A stretch of DNA of 64,000 nucleotides from JAXLXE01 sp046328115. Lineage in GTDB: Bacteria > Chloroflexota > UBA6077 > JACCZL01. A model generated the notes under the pieces. It was not told where the DNA came from. It saw only the letters and a list, made by a program, of their open reading frames with translations, and did not search any database. Location of the stretch: assembly GCA_046328115.1 (NCBI GenBank), contig JAXLXE010000002.1:124001-188000 (forward strand), written 5' to 3'. Below are positions 26,438-34,551 of the stretch, piece by piece (the first letter of the stretch is position 1; every line of letters starts with the position of its first letter). The position numbers were made by a program, and so were the translations under genes.

Positions 26438-28240
26438 ATGCGTCACCTTCCACGGGTCTGCAATCCGCTGGCGCTAGCCGCCGCGTTGCTCGTGGCACTC
26501 GTGGCACCCGGTGCACAACCAGTCCGCGCGGCCGCGACGATCACCGTGCGCAGCCTGGCAGATAGCGGCGGTACGTGTCCAGGAGCGGACTGCACGCTGC
26601 GTCAGGCGATAGCCGTGGCGAACGCCGGCGACACCATCGACTTCTCCGTCCCAACGCCCGCGACTATCGAACTGACCTCTGGCGAACTGCTCGTGACTAA
26701 GTCGCTCGCCATCAAGGGACCGGGGGCACACCTGCTGGCGATCAGCGGCGGACACGCCTCTCGCGTGTTCAAAATGTTCGATGCGTACTTCCACACGATG
26801 AGATCGAAGTTCAGTATCGAGGACATCACGATCACCCGCGGTCGCGCGACTGCCACCATGCCAGGCGATCTCGGTCGGCCGGGCGGTGGCATCCTCGCAT
26901 ACGGAGACCTCGAATTGAGGCGAGTCATAGTTGAGGACAACCACGCCGTTGCTGAGGCAACAGCGATCTATGCTGATGGAGGCGGACTAGCGCTCTGGAA
27001 GGGGGACCTCTCCGTCGAAGACGCCATCTTTCGGAACAATTCGGCGGAGCGACATCCATCCGCTGTCCCGACCGCCGGGGCAGACGGCGGCGCAATATCC
27101 GTGTCCGGCTGGGAGGCCAACTTCGTCGGGTCGTTTCCCATCCGAATCAGCCGAACAACATTCGTGGGGAATCGTGCCAACGATCACGGAGGAGCCGTGT
27201 CCTCGAGTAGGGCTGCTTCCTTCACGAATACGACGATCAGTGGCAACAGCACACTCGATCCGACCCGTGGCGGGTGGAACGGTGGCGGCGTATCAATGCT
27301 CGCGCACAGCCGGGTGGTGCATTCGACGATCGTATTCAACAGGACACCCGCGCATGGGGTCCTGTTTGGAGGCGACTTCAGCGGCGCGGCCGGCTACCAG
27401 GCGAATGCCCGGAACGGCGGGACCCCCGAGATGGTCAACACCATCGTGGCACACAACTACGCCGGCGACACTCCCAGCAACTGCAATTACTCCAGTGACA
27501 ACACGAGCGTTATTGACTTCCCCAAGTCGGTGGGCCTCTGCTCGTACCCCGAAGGCTCCACCACAAACGCTGACCCAAAGCTCGCGCCTCTCGTCGACAA
27601 TGGCGGATTCGCGCCCACCCACGCACTGCTGCCGGGCAGCGCGGCCGTGGGAGCCGCCAGATGCACGCGCGAAGTCCCGACCGATCAGCGTGGCGTTCCA
27701 CGTCCCGTGGCCGAAGGCTGCGACATCGGTGCGTTCCAGACCACAACCACGAATCTCGGAGTCACGCTTGTACCCGGCAAACGCACGGCGGTGGCCGGCG
27801 AGCAGAGCTACTACGTTGTCACCATCACCAACCAGGGACCGTCCGGCGTGATGAATGCACCGATCACGGTGGAGCTCCCACCGGGCCTCGCGAGCGCCAC
27901 CTGGTCTTGTCTGGCAGGCGAGCGAGCCAGGTGCGGCACCCCAGGTGGCGCGGGCTCGATAGCCGACTCGGCGACCGTTCCATACGGTTCAACTGTCCGG
28001 TACACCATCGTGGGGACCGTTGCGATCGACGCGACCGGCAGCATAGACATCCACGCCACGGCGCGGACGCCCAGCTACCTTGTCGACACCGACGGGGCCG
28101 ACAACGAGGCATCGATCAGCCAGCTCCTCGTCCCTCGTTCGCGCAGCGACTCCGTGGGAACCGCCCCAACGGTCCCTACGCACCGTACCATGGGGTCTCC
28201 CGAACCTCTCATTCCCAGCCCCGGCCCCACGAGAAGGTAA
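26438..28240 (+). CDS. Secreted right-handed beta-helix protein with CSLREA-type repeat and DUF11 domain
   Basis: A 600-residue exported protein starting at ATG 26438 after a strong AGGAGGGGGG site. A signal peptide spans about residues 1-32. It is followed by the TVRSLADSGGTCPGADCTLRQAI block, which is the CSLREA motif, and then a parallel beta-helix region (about 80-400) with repeated short strands such as LSVEDAIFRNNSAE. The region around NVDNGGFAPTHALLPGSAAVGAA matches the choice-of-anchor Q module. The end (about 445-575) resembles a DUF11 adhesin-type Ig domain. No LPXTG or membrane anchor is visible. Likely an extracellular or surface protein; whether it has polysaccharide-lyase activity is unknown. 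Confidence 0.85.
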   Translation: MRHLPRVCNPLALAAALLVALVAPGAQPVRAAATITVRSLADSGGTCPGADCTLRQAIAVANAGDTIDFSVPTPATIELTSGELLVTKSLAIKGPGAHLLAISGGHASRVFKMFDAYFHTMRSKFSIEDITITRGRATATMPGDLGRPGGGILAYGDLELRRVIVEDNHAVAEATAIYADGGGLALWKGDLSVEDAIFRNNSAERHPSAVPTAGADGGAISVSGWEANFVGSFPIRISRTTFVGNRANDHGGAVSSSRAASFTNTTISGNSTLDPTRGGWNGGGVSMLAHSRVVHSTIVFNRTPAHGVLFGGDFSGAAGYQANARNGGTPEMVNTIVAHNYAGDTPSNCNYSSDNTSVIDFPKSVGLCSYPEGSTTNADPKLAPLVDNGGFAPTHALLPGSAAVGAARCTREVPTDQRGVPRPVAEGCDIGAFQTTTTNLGVTLVPGKRTAVAGEQSYYVVTITNQGPSGVMNAPITVELPPGLASATWSCLAGERARCGTPGGAGSIADSATVPYGSTVRYTIVGTVAIDATGSIDIHATARTPSYLVDTDGADNEASISQLLVPRSRSDSVGTAPTVPTHRTMGSPEPLIPSPGPTRR

Positions 28241-28245
28241 GGCGA

Positions 28246-28929
28246 TCAGGACGGCCGGCCGAACAGCATCTGTGCCGCTGAGCGAAGCACCTGGTAGTAC
28301 AGCGGTGGATACGGCACGAGATCGCCCGCGGCTATCGGCCGATTCCGGGCGTCCGAGTCGTGACAGTCGCTCGGCCAGTATCGTGAGGTGGCCGTTGCCA
28401 GCGATCCCTCCGCTACCGCGATCAGGTCATCAAAACCCACCCACGCGAGGCCCAACACCTCAACTGGATCTGGGCGAAACCCCATCAGATCACCAGCCAC
28501 CGCCAGCAGATGTACAGCCTGGTGCTCGCGGTCGATCAGGCCGCTGGCGTGCAGGTGCTCCTGGCGGTGCATCGGCAGCGGTGTCAGATCCTCCATGGCC
28601 ACACGCAGGCCGAGCTCCTCCTCAAGCTCACGGGAGGCCTGAGCTAGCGTCTCGCCGAAGCGGACGTGGCCGGCGCAGGATGCGTCAAAGCGGCCGGGGA
28701 ACGTGGACTTGTCGTGCGAGCGATGCTGCAACAGCGCCTCGATCCCGCGCTCGCCGCGCCTCACCACCCAGCAGAAGAAACTGAGGTGCCAGTCGCCATC
28801 CTCGTGGACGGCCCGTCGCGACTTCGCCACGCCCATGGGCTTGCCATCTGGTGTGAACACCTCCAGGAGCTCGCTCGCCTCGGCTACCGCGTAGCCGCTT
28901 GGAAACCGCGCACCGGACGACTCGCTCAC
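28246..28929 (-). CDS. Nudix hydrolase
   Basis: A 227-residue protein starting at GTG 28929. The Nudix box reads GHVRFGETLAQASRELEEEL, matching Gx5Ex7REUxEExGU. Flanking sequence (LEVFTPDGKPMGVAKSRRAVHEDGDWHLSFFCWVV) resembles the isopentenyl-diphosphate isomerase-like Nudix subgroup, which acts on varied diphosphates. Its start overlaps the stop of the PHP phosphatase gene by 4 nt (GTGA), so these are translated together. It would act in the cytoplasm; the substrate is unknown. Confidence 0.9.
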   Translation of the reverse strand: MSESSGARFPSGYAVAEASELLEVFTPDGKPMGVAKSRRAVHEDGDWHLSFFCWVVRRGERGIEALLQHRSHDKSTFPGRFDASCAGHVRFGETLAQASRELEEELGLRVAMEDLTPLPMHRQEHLHASGLIDREHQAVHLLAVAGDLMGFRPDPVEVLGLAWVGFDDLIAVAEGSLATATSRYWPSDCHDSDARNRPIAAGDLVPYPPLYYQVLRSAAQMLFGRPS

Positions 28930-29744
28930 GGCAGCGGCCGCCAGTCGCGTCGCCGCTGTTCATACGCGACGACGCGCTCGTAGCCGGCCGCTTTCAGGTA
29001 TGCCACCGCCTCGCCGTAGCCCTTGCCCACCTCCTCCGGCTTGTGCGCATCGGATCCCAGCGTCGCCGGCACCCCCGCCTCTCGGCAAGCCTTGAGCAGG
29101 TCCAGGTGGGGATATAGCTCGCCCACCGGCTTGCGCAGGCCGGCCGTGTTCACCTCCACGGCGACCTCCGTCGCGGCCAGGCGGCGAGCCACGCGCGCGT
29201 ACAGATCCCGCGGATCCGTCCGCGAACGGTGGCCAAACTTCTTCACCACGTCCAGATGGGCGATGGTGTCGAAGAATCCCGATTCCGCGCCTCGGCAGAT
29301 CAGATCGAAGTACGTCTCATACAGCTCGTCGATGTCCCAACTGTCGTACCCCTTGATCTGCCGCGAGTCATCCATGCCCCAGTCGCCAATGAAGTGCACG
29401 CTGCCCAGCACGTAGTCAAAGGGATGCGCGTCCAGGATCCGCTTCAGGGTTTCTTCGGCACCGGGGATGAAGTCCGCCTCCACGGACAGGCGGATCTCGA
29501 TCTCGCTGTGTCGCCTCCGCAGTGCGTCCACGTCCTCCACGTACTGGGTGAACTCGTCCTCCCGCATCGCAAGCTCGGGATCGCGCCGCTCGGGATCCAG
29601 CCAGTACATGAAGATGTGGTCTGAGAAGCCCATCTCCGGCAGCCCCACCCGAATCGCCTGATCCACGTACGCCTGCATCTCGCCGCTGGCGTGGCCGCAG
29701 CGCGCGGTGTGGATGTGGTAGTCAACCAGCGGCAGATCAGCCAT
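28926..29744 (-). CDS. PHP-domain histidinol-phosphatase-family phosphoesterase
   Basis: A 272-residue PHP-family metal-dependent phosphoesterase. The metal-binding motifs are DYHIHTARCGHA at the N-terminus, FSDHIF, LGSVHFIGDW, AHLDVVKKFG, and LGSDAHKPEEVG near the end. This matches HisK-type histidinol phosphate phosphatases, step eight of histidine synthesis, but many homologues act on other sugar or amino-alcohol phosphates. I chose ATG 29744; the upstream extension to 29819 overlaps the oxidoreductase gene. No other his genes are nearby, so the pathway assignment is tentative. Confidence 0.88.
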   Translation of the reverse strand: MADLPLVDYHIHTARCGHASGEMQAYVDQAIRVGLPEMGFSDHIFMYWLDPERRDPELAMREDEFTQYVEDVDALRRRHSEIEIRLSVEADFIPGAEETLKRILDAHPFDYVLGSVHFIGDWGMDDSRQIKGYDSWDIDELYETYFDLICRGAESGFFDTIAHLDVVKKFGHRSRTDPRDLYARVARRLAATEVAVEVNTAGLRKPVGELYPHLDLLKACREAGVPATLGSDAHKPEEVGKGYGEAVAYLKAAGYERVVAYEQRRRDWRPLP

Positions 29745-29766
29745 CAGCTCACCCAGTAGCGGCGCG

Positions 29767-30981
29767 TTATCTGGAGCCCACGGGGGCGGGCTCCAGATAG
29801 CGCACCTTGAATACGTCACGCGGCAAGTCGTCGCTCCAGGTGCCCGTCAACGCAAGTGCGCCGGCCAGGCGTCCAATCTCGTCCGACGACTTCGCGGCTT
29901 TGCCATTGCCGCCGACCGCCACGTACAGGCGACCGATGACGACCTCGTCCACGTAGGGATGCCCGCTGGCGGTGGCTGTGACCACGCACGTGTCCGTGTG
30001 GATCGGGGCGCCCCGCGTATCCGGGACGATCGTGATGACCGCCTCCGTAAGCAGGGACCGATCCGCGGTCCCACCGGTGCTACGGAACCAGTCCCCCAAC
30101 TCGTCAAGGGTCTGTAGCCGCGGTCCCAGCTCACCGGTCCCCAGCTTGATATAGTGCCGGCCGTCGGGGTACCGGATCGGCGGCAGGATGTACGGATCGC
30201 CCAACGCACGATTGCCCCGCACTATCAGGCTGGGCATCTCCGCCAGCCGACCAAGCAGACTATCGGAGATCTCCGCGAGCACAACCGTGCGACCCTTCAC
30301 CTCAACGTCGAGCGGCCGTGGAAGTACCTCGTGGACGTTGGCGAATCCGCCCGTGGCAACAAGCGCTCGTTCGGCCTGCACGGTCTGACCGCTCGCAGTC
30401 GTGATCTCCACGCCCCCGTCCTGAACGCAGACACGGTGCGCAGCCTCGCGGATCAGCGTGGCCCCGTGGCGCTCGGCGGCCACGGACTGCGCGGCCACCA
30501 GGCGGCGCGGGCTGATGTGTCCGGCGCGGCTCGGCTCAAACGCTCCGGTCGCGCCGGCGCCAAACGACAGGAACGGAAACCGGCGGGCGAGGTCGGCATC
30601 GTTGAGCCGATCGAATCGCACGCCCAGGGCATCACCGGTCCGCGCGTAGCCATCGACGTGGCTCTCAGCACCCCCGAGCGCCACGGCCAGCATCCCCACC
30701 TCGCGATGGAATGAGACGCCGCTCTGGGCCTCGATCTCAGCGTAGCGGCCGATCGAGCGCTGCGCTAGTCTCGCCCAGATTGGATCTGGGTCCAGCGTCC
30801 GGAAGATGCGCCCCTCGTCGTAGTGACTGCCAAACACATCCCGAGTGGCTTGGCGATCGGCAGGCTCGTCCGGACCGATCGAGACAATCCCGCCCGTGGT
30901 CAACGACAGATGCCGCGCGGCGGCCGACCCGATCAGTCCACGTCCGATGACCGCCACACGGTATCGCGCGTTGCTCGCCAT
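29767..30981 (-). CDS. FAD-dependent oxidoreductase (DAO/sarcosine oxidase-like)
   Basis: A 404-residue flavoprotein of the D-amino-acid/sarcosine oxidase group. The FAD-binding motif VAVIGRGLIGSAAARHLS is at the N-terminus. A second dinucleotide region LVATGGFAN and the C-terminal VAVGGNGKAAKSSDEIGRL close the FAD site. Cys is absent at the position used for covalent flavin in sarcosine oxidases, so FAD is probably non-covalent. It would oxidise a secondary or primary amine or an N-methyl amino acid. First gene of a three-gene unit with the PHP phosphatase (23 nt gap) and the Nudix hydrolase; GGGAG precedes the ATG. Confidence 0.85.
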   Translation of the reverse strand: MASNARYRVAVIGRGLIGSAAARHLSLTTGGIVSIGPDEPADRQATRDVFGSHYDEGRIFRTLDPDPIWARLAQRSIGRYAEIEAQSGVSFHREVGMLAVALGGAESHVDGYARTGDALGVRFDRLNDADLARRFPFLSFGAGATGAFEPSRAGHISPRRLVAAQSVAAERHGATLIREAAHRVCVQDGGVEITTASGQTVQAERALVATGGFANVHEVLPRPLDVEVKGRTVVLAEISDSLLGRLAEMPSLIVRGNRALGDPYILPPIRYPDGRHYIKLGTGELGPRLQTLDELGDWFRSTGGTADRSLLTEAVITIVPDTRGAPIHTDTCVVTATASGHPYVDEVVIGRLYVAVGGNGKAAKSSDEIGRLAGALALTGTWSDDLPRDVFKVRYLEPAPVGSR

Positions 30982-31133
30982 ACTCCCGCCCTCAGACCCG
31001 ATCAGTCAACACGGCCGGCCGACACGCGTCGGCGTGCTCGCCATTGAGTGTACCCGGCGATCCGCTCGTGCCATCGCCACCGTCGCCGACAAACGCGGTA
31101 TCCTCCGCCATTCGCACACCGACGGGAGCCACC

Positions 31134-31916
31134 ATGACCCGCATCAACCCCCTCCGCCAGAAGATCGCTGATGGCAAGGCCGTCATCGGCCCGCTGCTAC
31201 AAGAGATGCCCGGCTCGCCCGATCTCGTCGAGTTCCTGGGCGCCGCCGGCTTCGACTTCGTGATGATCGATGGCGAGCACGGCGGAGTCGGCGTTGAGCT
31301 CTGCCGCGACCTCGTGCGCGCGGCCGACGCCGTGGGCGTTCCCGCGCTGGCGCGGGTGCCAGACGCCAACCCCGGCCGCATCCTGGCCTTCCTGGATCAG
31401 GGCGTTCAGGGCATCATCCTGGCCCACTGCAACACCGCGGCAGACGCCGAGGCCCTGGTTCAGGCCGTGAAGTACCCGCCCCGCGGCATCCGCGGTGCCG
31501 CCACGGCCAGCCGTGCCGGCAACTACGGCTACGGCCCTGGCGCCATCAAGCACGTCGAGATCGCGAACCGGGAGACGATGTGCCTGGGACTGGTGGAGGA
31601 GTTCCGCGCCATGGAGCACGTCCCCGCGATGCTCAAGGTGGACGGCTTTGATGGCTGTTTCCTAGGCCCTGGCGACCTGGCGCTGAGCATGGGGTTGGAG
31701 TACTTCGGCCACTGGCCTCCGCATCCTGACGTGCAGAAGCTTGTTGACAAGGCGCGCGATCAGACGCTGGCCGCCGGGAAGCTGGTCATGACCCCGGCGG
31801 GGACCGGCGCGGCCGCCCGGTCGCTCATCCAGCAGGGTTACCAGATGGTTTGCGTGCAGTTCGGACAGTTCTTCCGAACCGCCATCAACAGCTATCTAAC
31901 GGAAGCCCGCTCCTGA
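31134..31916 (+). CDS. HpcH/HpaI aldolase family protein
   Basis: A 260-residue class II pyruvate-dependent aldolase of the HpcH/HpaI (2-keto-3-deoxy-L-rhamnonate aldolase-like) family. The conserved FVMIDGEHGG strand, the ALARVPD loop, the metal-binding E-x(n)-D pattern (LVEEFRAMEHV ... FLGPGDLALSMG) and the PRGIRGAATASRAGNYG segment are all visible. It would reversibly cleave a 4-hydroxy-2-oxo acid into pyruvate and an aldehyde in the cytoplasm. I chose ATG 31134 with GGGAG upstream. A U-tailed hairpin follows the gene at 31994. Confidence 0.9.
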   Translation: MTRINPLRQKIADGKAVIGPLLQEMPGSPDLVEFLGAAGFDFVMIDGEHGGVGVELCRDLVRAADAVGVPALARVPDANPGRILAFLDQGVQGIILAHCNTAADAEALVQAVKYPPRGIRGAATASRAGNYGYGPGAIKHVEIANRETMCLGLVEEFRAMEHVPAMLKVDGFDGCFLGPGDLALSMGLEYFGHWPPHPDVQKLVDKARDQTLAAGKLVMTPAGTGAAARSLIQQGYQMVCVQFGQFFRTAINSYLTEARS

Positions 31917-31993
31917 CCATAATCCACCGAAAAGTCGCCGAAAAACCCATCTCGTCCATCAACCTGGACCCGTTGAAGGCTTGTAGAGACGAG

Positions 31994-32024
31994 GGCGTCG
32001 CGGGGGCGGCGCCCACGCCTTTTT
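31994..32024 (+). terminator. Rho-independent terminator after the aldolase gene
   Basis: Stem GGCGT/ACGCC enclosing an inner GGGC/GCCC helix with a small internal bulge, followed directly by five T residues. This is one of the few hairpins in the window with a proper T-tract. It separates the aldolase gene from the small YjfB-like gene. Confidence 0.65.
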
Positions 32025-32062
32025 CCAACAGCCACCCCGCCGGAATTACCAGGAGCCCCACA

Positions 32063-32248
32063 GTGCAGATCGAGCCCAGCGCAGCCGTGGACGCCTTCAG
32101 CAGACTGGCGGACCCGCGACCGGCCGTGATGGACGCGCTGGCCATCTCGGTCATGCGCGAGACCCTGGACACCCAGGCCAGCGCCGTCCAGGAGCTGCTC
32201 TCAACCCTGCAACCACACCTGGGCCAGCGCGTGGACGTGCGCGTCTAG
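32063..32248 (+). CDS. YjfB-like small protein (putative motility protein family)
   Basis: A 61-residue protein from GTG 32063 with AGGAG 7 nt upstream. The central segment VMDALAISVMRETLDTQASAVQELLSTL resembles the YjfB_motility family, whose members are about 60 residues long and share an Ala/Ser-rich helix followed by QAxxxxxLLxxL. The name of the family comes from its occurrence in motile bacteria; its biochemical role is unknown. No flagellar or pilus genes are in this window. The reading frame is also open upstream to 31850, but that part overlaps the aldolase and the terminator and is unlikely to be translated. Confidence 0.6.
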   Translation: MQIEPSAAVDAFSRLADPRPAVMDALAISVMRETLDTQASAVQELLSTLQPHLGQRVDVRV

Positions 32249-32273
32249 CCGTCTCGAATGTCCCGGATAGCGG

Positions 32274-32327
32274 TTGTCGCGAATCGCGGCCGACCGCTAC
32301 ACTCTCACTCGCGTATAACACGAGTGA
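32274..32327 (+). promoter_or_regulatory. Candidate promoter with overlapping 7-bp inverted repeat
   Basis: TTGTCG (32274-32279) and TACACT (32298-32303) are spaced by 18 nt and could be -35 and -10 boxes for the riboswitch transcript. An alternative -10, TATAAC at 32314-32319, sits inside a perfect inverted repeat TCACTCG-N9-CGAGTGA (32305-32327). The repeat would place a bound regulator on the promoter. Both readings are inference from pattern only. Confidence 0.4.
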
Positions 32328-32356
32328 CGCGCAGAGACCCCTACAAGTGAATACTG

Positions 32357-32515
32357 GCCCTTATCAAGAGAGGTGGAGGGAGACGGCCCTGTGAAGCCCG
32401 GCAACCCCCCTCTTGCGAAGGACTCCGGCGAGACTCGCCGGGCCGAGACGCGGACGTTCCGCGAAGCGAGAGGGAAGGTGCCAATTCCGCCAGAGCAATC
32501 TGGAAGATAAGGGGA
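32357..32515 (+). ncRNA. SAM-I riboswitch (S box)
   Basis: The class I S-adenosylmethionine aptamer is clear. The P1 5' strand with TTATCAAGAGAGGTGGAGGG, the core GTGAAGCCCGGCAACC, the 3' core AAGGTGCCAATTCC and the closing GATAAGGGG strand are all in order. The P1 arms CCCTTATC and GATAAGGG pair perfectly. SAM binding would normally favour a downstream terminator and turn off the following genes. It precedes the threonine synthase-like, NIL and MoaD genes. The P3 arm (GACTCCGGCGAGACTCGCCGGGCC) is also well formed. Confidence 0.95.
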
Positions 32516-32535
32516 GCCGAGCAGTACGCCCACCG

Positions 32536-32560
32536 GAGCCCCTCTTTCAGAGACGGGCTC
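32536..32560 (+). terminator. Candidate riboswitch expression-platform hairpin
   Basis: GAGCCC-CTCT-TTC-AGAG-AC-GGGCTC forms a hairpin of 10 paired bases with a 2-nt bulge, about 20 nt beyond the aptamer. It is followed by ATTTCAT, a weak T-tract. The GGGGAGCC at the 3' end of the aptamer could pair with part of the 5' arm region and act as an antiterminator. The remainder up to 32659 shows no other gene. Confidence 0.5.
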
Positions 32561-32659
32561 ATTTCATGTCCGGCGGAGCACCCCCCCACCTCACTAGCGT
32601 AACCCTGTTGAGCATGACCGGCAGAGGCATGCACGCGTGAGTAAGGATGGTGCCCGCGA

Positions 32660-33910
32660 GTGAAGACAGTTCTCGGACTACGTTGCCGCGAATGCGGCGA
32701 GCTCTACCCGGCAAATCCGGTCCACGTGTGCGAGATGTGCTTCGGCCCACTCGAAGTTGCCTACGACTACGACGTGATCGGCAATGCCATCAGCCGAGAG
32801 TCCATCGCCAACGGCCCCAAATCACTCTGGCGGTACAAGCCGCTCCTCCCAATCGAAGGCGACCGGTACGTGGACACACAGACCGGATTCACCCCACTGG
32901 TTCGGGCCGAAAACCTGGGACGCGCCATCGGCCTCAAGAATCTTTACGTCAAGAACGACACGGTCAACCCCACGTTCTCGTTCAAGGATCGCCCCGTCTC
33001 CATCGCATCGAGCAAGGCCCTCGAGTTCGGCTACGAGGTGTTCGCCTGCGCCTCCACCGGCAATCTTGCCGGCTCCGTCGCCGCGCACGCGGCCAAGGCC
33101 GGCATCAAAGCCTGCATCTTCGTCCCATCAGACCTGGAGCCCAGCAAGATTAGTGCGGCGCTCGCCTACAGTCCCACCCTGGTGGCAGTGGACGGCAACT
33201 ACGACGACGTCAATCGCGTCTGCAGCGAGATCGCGGACAAGTACCGCTGGGCATTCGCAAACATCAATATGCGGCCGTACTACTCTGAAGGCAGCAAGAC
33301 GCTCGCCTACGAGGTGTCGGAGCAGCTTGGCTGGCGCATGCCAGACCATGTGGTGATCCCCATTGCCAGCGGATCGCTGTTCACCAAAATCTGGAAGGGA
33401 TTCGGCGAACTAGTCAAGCTAAGGCTGGTAGAGGGCACGCCTCCCCGCATGACCGGCGCTCAAGCAGACGGCTGCGCACCGGTGGTCCACTCGTTTGACG
33501 CCGGTACGTTTGAGGTGGAGCCGGTCCGCCCAGACACCATTGCCAAGTCTCTGGCTATCGGCAATCCGGCGGATGGCTACTACTCACTCAAGATCATGGA
33601 AGAGTCCGGCGGCGTGGCCTGCTCCGTGAACGACGAAGAGATCGTGGAGGCAATGAAACTGCTCGCCCGCACCGAGGGCATCTTCGCGGAGACCGCCGGC
33701 GGCGTGACCGTAGGTGTCCTCAAGAAACTCGTCGAGCAGGGGCGGATCGATCCGGATGAGCTCGTCGTGGCCTACGTGACCGGGAATGGCCTCAAGACCC
33801 AGGAGGCGCTGGTGGGCCATCTCGACGAGCCCATCCACGTGAAGGCCACCATGAAGTCGGTGGAGGAGGCACTCAATCTGCACCGCGACGCCGTCGGTGC
33901 TCCAAGTTGA
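32660..33910 (+). CDS. thrC: Threonine synthase-like PLP enzyme with N-terminal zinc ribbon
   Basis: A 416-residue fold-type II PLP enzyme starting at GTG 32660. An N-terminal zinc ribbon uses Cys9, Cys12, Cys24 and Cys27. The PLP lysine is Lys109 in PTFSFKDRP, followed by CASTGNLAGSVAAHAAKAG, which forms the phosphate-binding loop. The rest (IPIASGSLFTKIWKGF, ETAGGVTVGVLKKL) follows threonine synthases, which convert O-phosphohomoserine to threonine. The context is unusual: a SAM-I riboswitch upstream and NIL and MoaD genes downstream point to sulfur and methionine metabolism. It may be a true threonine synthase regulated to share O-phosphohomoserine, or a relative that makes homocysteine using carrier-bound sulfide. 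Confidence 0.9.
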   Translation: MKTVLGLRCRECGELYPANPVHVCEMCFGPLEVAYDYDVIGNAISRESIANGPKSLWRYKPLLPIEGDRYVDTQTGFTPLVRAENLGRAIGLKNLYVKNDTVNPTFSFKDRPVSIASSKALEFGYEVFACASTGNLAGSVAAHAAKAGIKACIFVPSDLEPSKISAALAYSPTLVAVDGNYDDVNRVCSEIADKYRWAFANINMRPYYSEGSKTLAYEVSEQLGWRMPDHVVIPIASGSLFTKIWKGFGELVKLRLVEGTPPRMTGAQADGCAPVVHSFDAGTFEVEPVRPDTIAKSLAIGNPADGYYSLKIMEESGGVACSVNDEEIVEAMKLLARTEGIFAETAGGVTVGVLKKLVEQGRIDPDELVVAYVTGNGLKTQEALVGHLDEPIHVKATMKSVEEALNLHRDAVGAPS

Positions 33911-33967
33911 GAGCTCAGATGCACACGGGAAAATAGTCCAGATCGGCCATCTGGCAGAGGTGCTCAC

Positions 33968-34198
33968 ATGGCAAAAATCCGCGTGAAGTTCACATTTCCC
34001 CCGGACCTCGTTACCCAGCCCGTCGTCTACAACATGGGTAAGGAGTTCCGCGTAGTCACGAACGTCCGGCGCGCCAACGTGGCGCACGACCGCGGCTGGA
34101 TGATCCTGGAGATCAGCGGAGACCAACCAGAGCTAGACCGAGCGCTCGCCTGGGCAAAGGAGCAAGGCGTCCGCGTGGACGACGAGCCCGAAGCCTGA
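33968..34198 (+). CDS. NIL domain protein
   Basis: A 76-residue single-domain protein of the NIL family. It reads KIRVKFTFPPDLVTQPVVYN, then a VVTNVRRANVAHDRGWMILEISG core and a helical end (LDRALAWAKEQGV). NIL domains occur at the C-terminus of the methionine ABC transporter ATPase MetN, where they bind methionine, and as part of sulfur-insertion proteins involved in homocysteine formation in methanogens. A stand-alone copy beneath a SAM riboswitch suggests a methionine sensor or a sulfur-transfer accessory. It lies 57 nt after the PLP enzyme gene, probably on one transcript. Confidence 0.88.
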   Translation: MAKIRVKFTFPPDLVTQPVVYNMGKEFRVVTNVRRANVAHDRGWMILEISGDQPELDRALAWAKEQGVRVDDEPEA

Positions 34199-34268
34199 TC
34201 CAACCAGCCTACCTCCCGGCCACCATCCCTGGCCTCACGCCAGGCAATCCTCCTAAGGAGCTGTCCAA

Positions 34269-34544
34269 ATGAGTGTGAAGGTACGAATCCCCGCCCCCCT
34301 GCGCCCCATCACCAATGGTGAGTCAGAGATCACCGTGGAGGGCAGCAACCTGGCCCAGGCCCTCGATTCACTCGAGCAGCAGTATCCACCGATTCGCCAG
34401 CGTCTCCGGGACGATCAGGGCGCGCTACGCCGGTTCGTGAACCTGTTCGTGAACGGGGAGGACATCCGCTTCCTGTCCGGCCTGGATACCGCGCTCAAGG
34501 CTGGCGACGAAGTCTCGATCATCCCGGCCGTCGCGGGAGGCTGA
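34269..34544 (+). CDS. MoaD/ThiS-family sulfur-carrier protein
   Basis: A 91-residue beta-grasp (ubiquitin-like) protein ending in AVAGG. The C-terminal Gly-Gly is the site that is adenylated and turned into a thiocarboxylate in this family. Sequence such as VKVRIPAPLRPITNGESEITVEG and RRFVNLFVNGEDIRFLSGLDT is typical of the CysO/MoaD-like branch with long beta-hairpin. AAGGAG precedes the ATG by 9 nt. No moaE, thiG or cysM gene is nearby. The likely partner is the PLP enzyme two genes upstream. An activating E1-like enzyme must be encoded elsewhere. Confidence 0.93.
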   Translation: MSVKVRIPAPLRPITNGESEITVEGSNLAQALDSLEQQYPPIRQRLRDDQGALRRFVNLFVNGEDIRFLSGLDTALKAGDEVSIIPAVAGG

Positions 34545-34551
34545 CCGCCTT

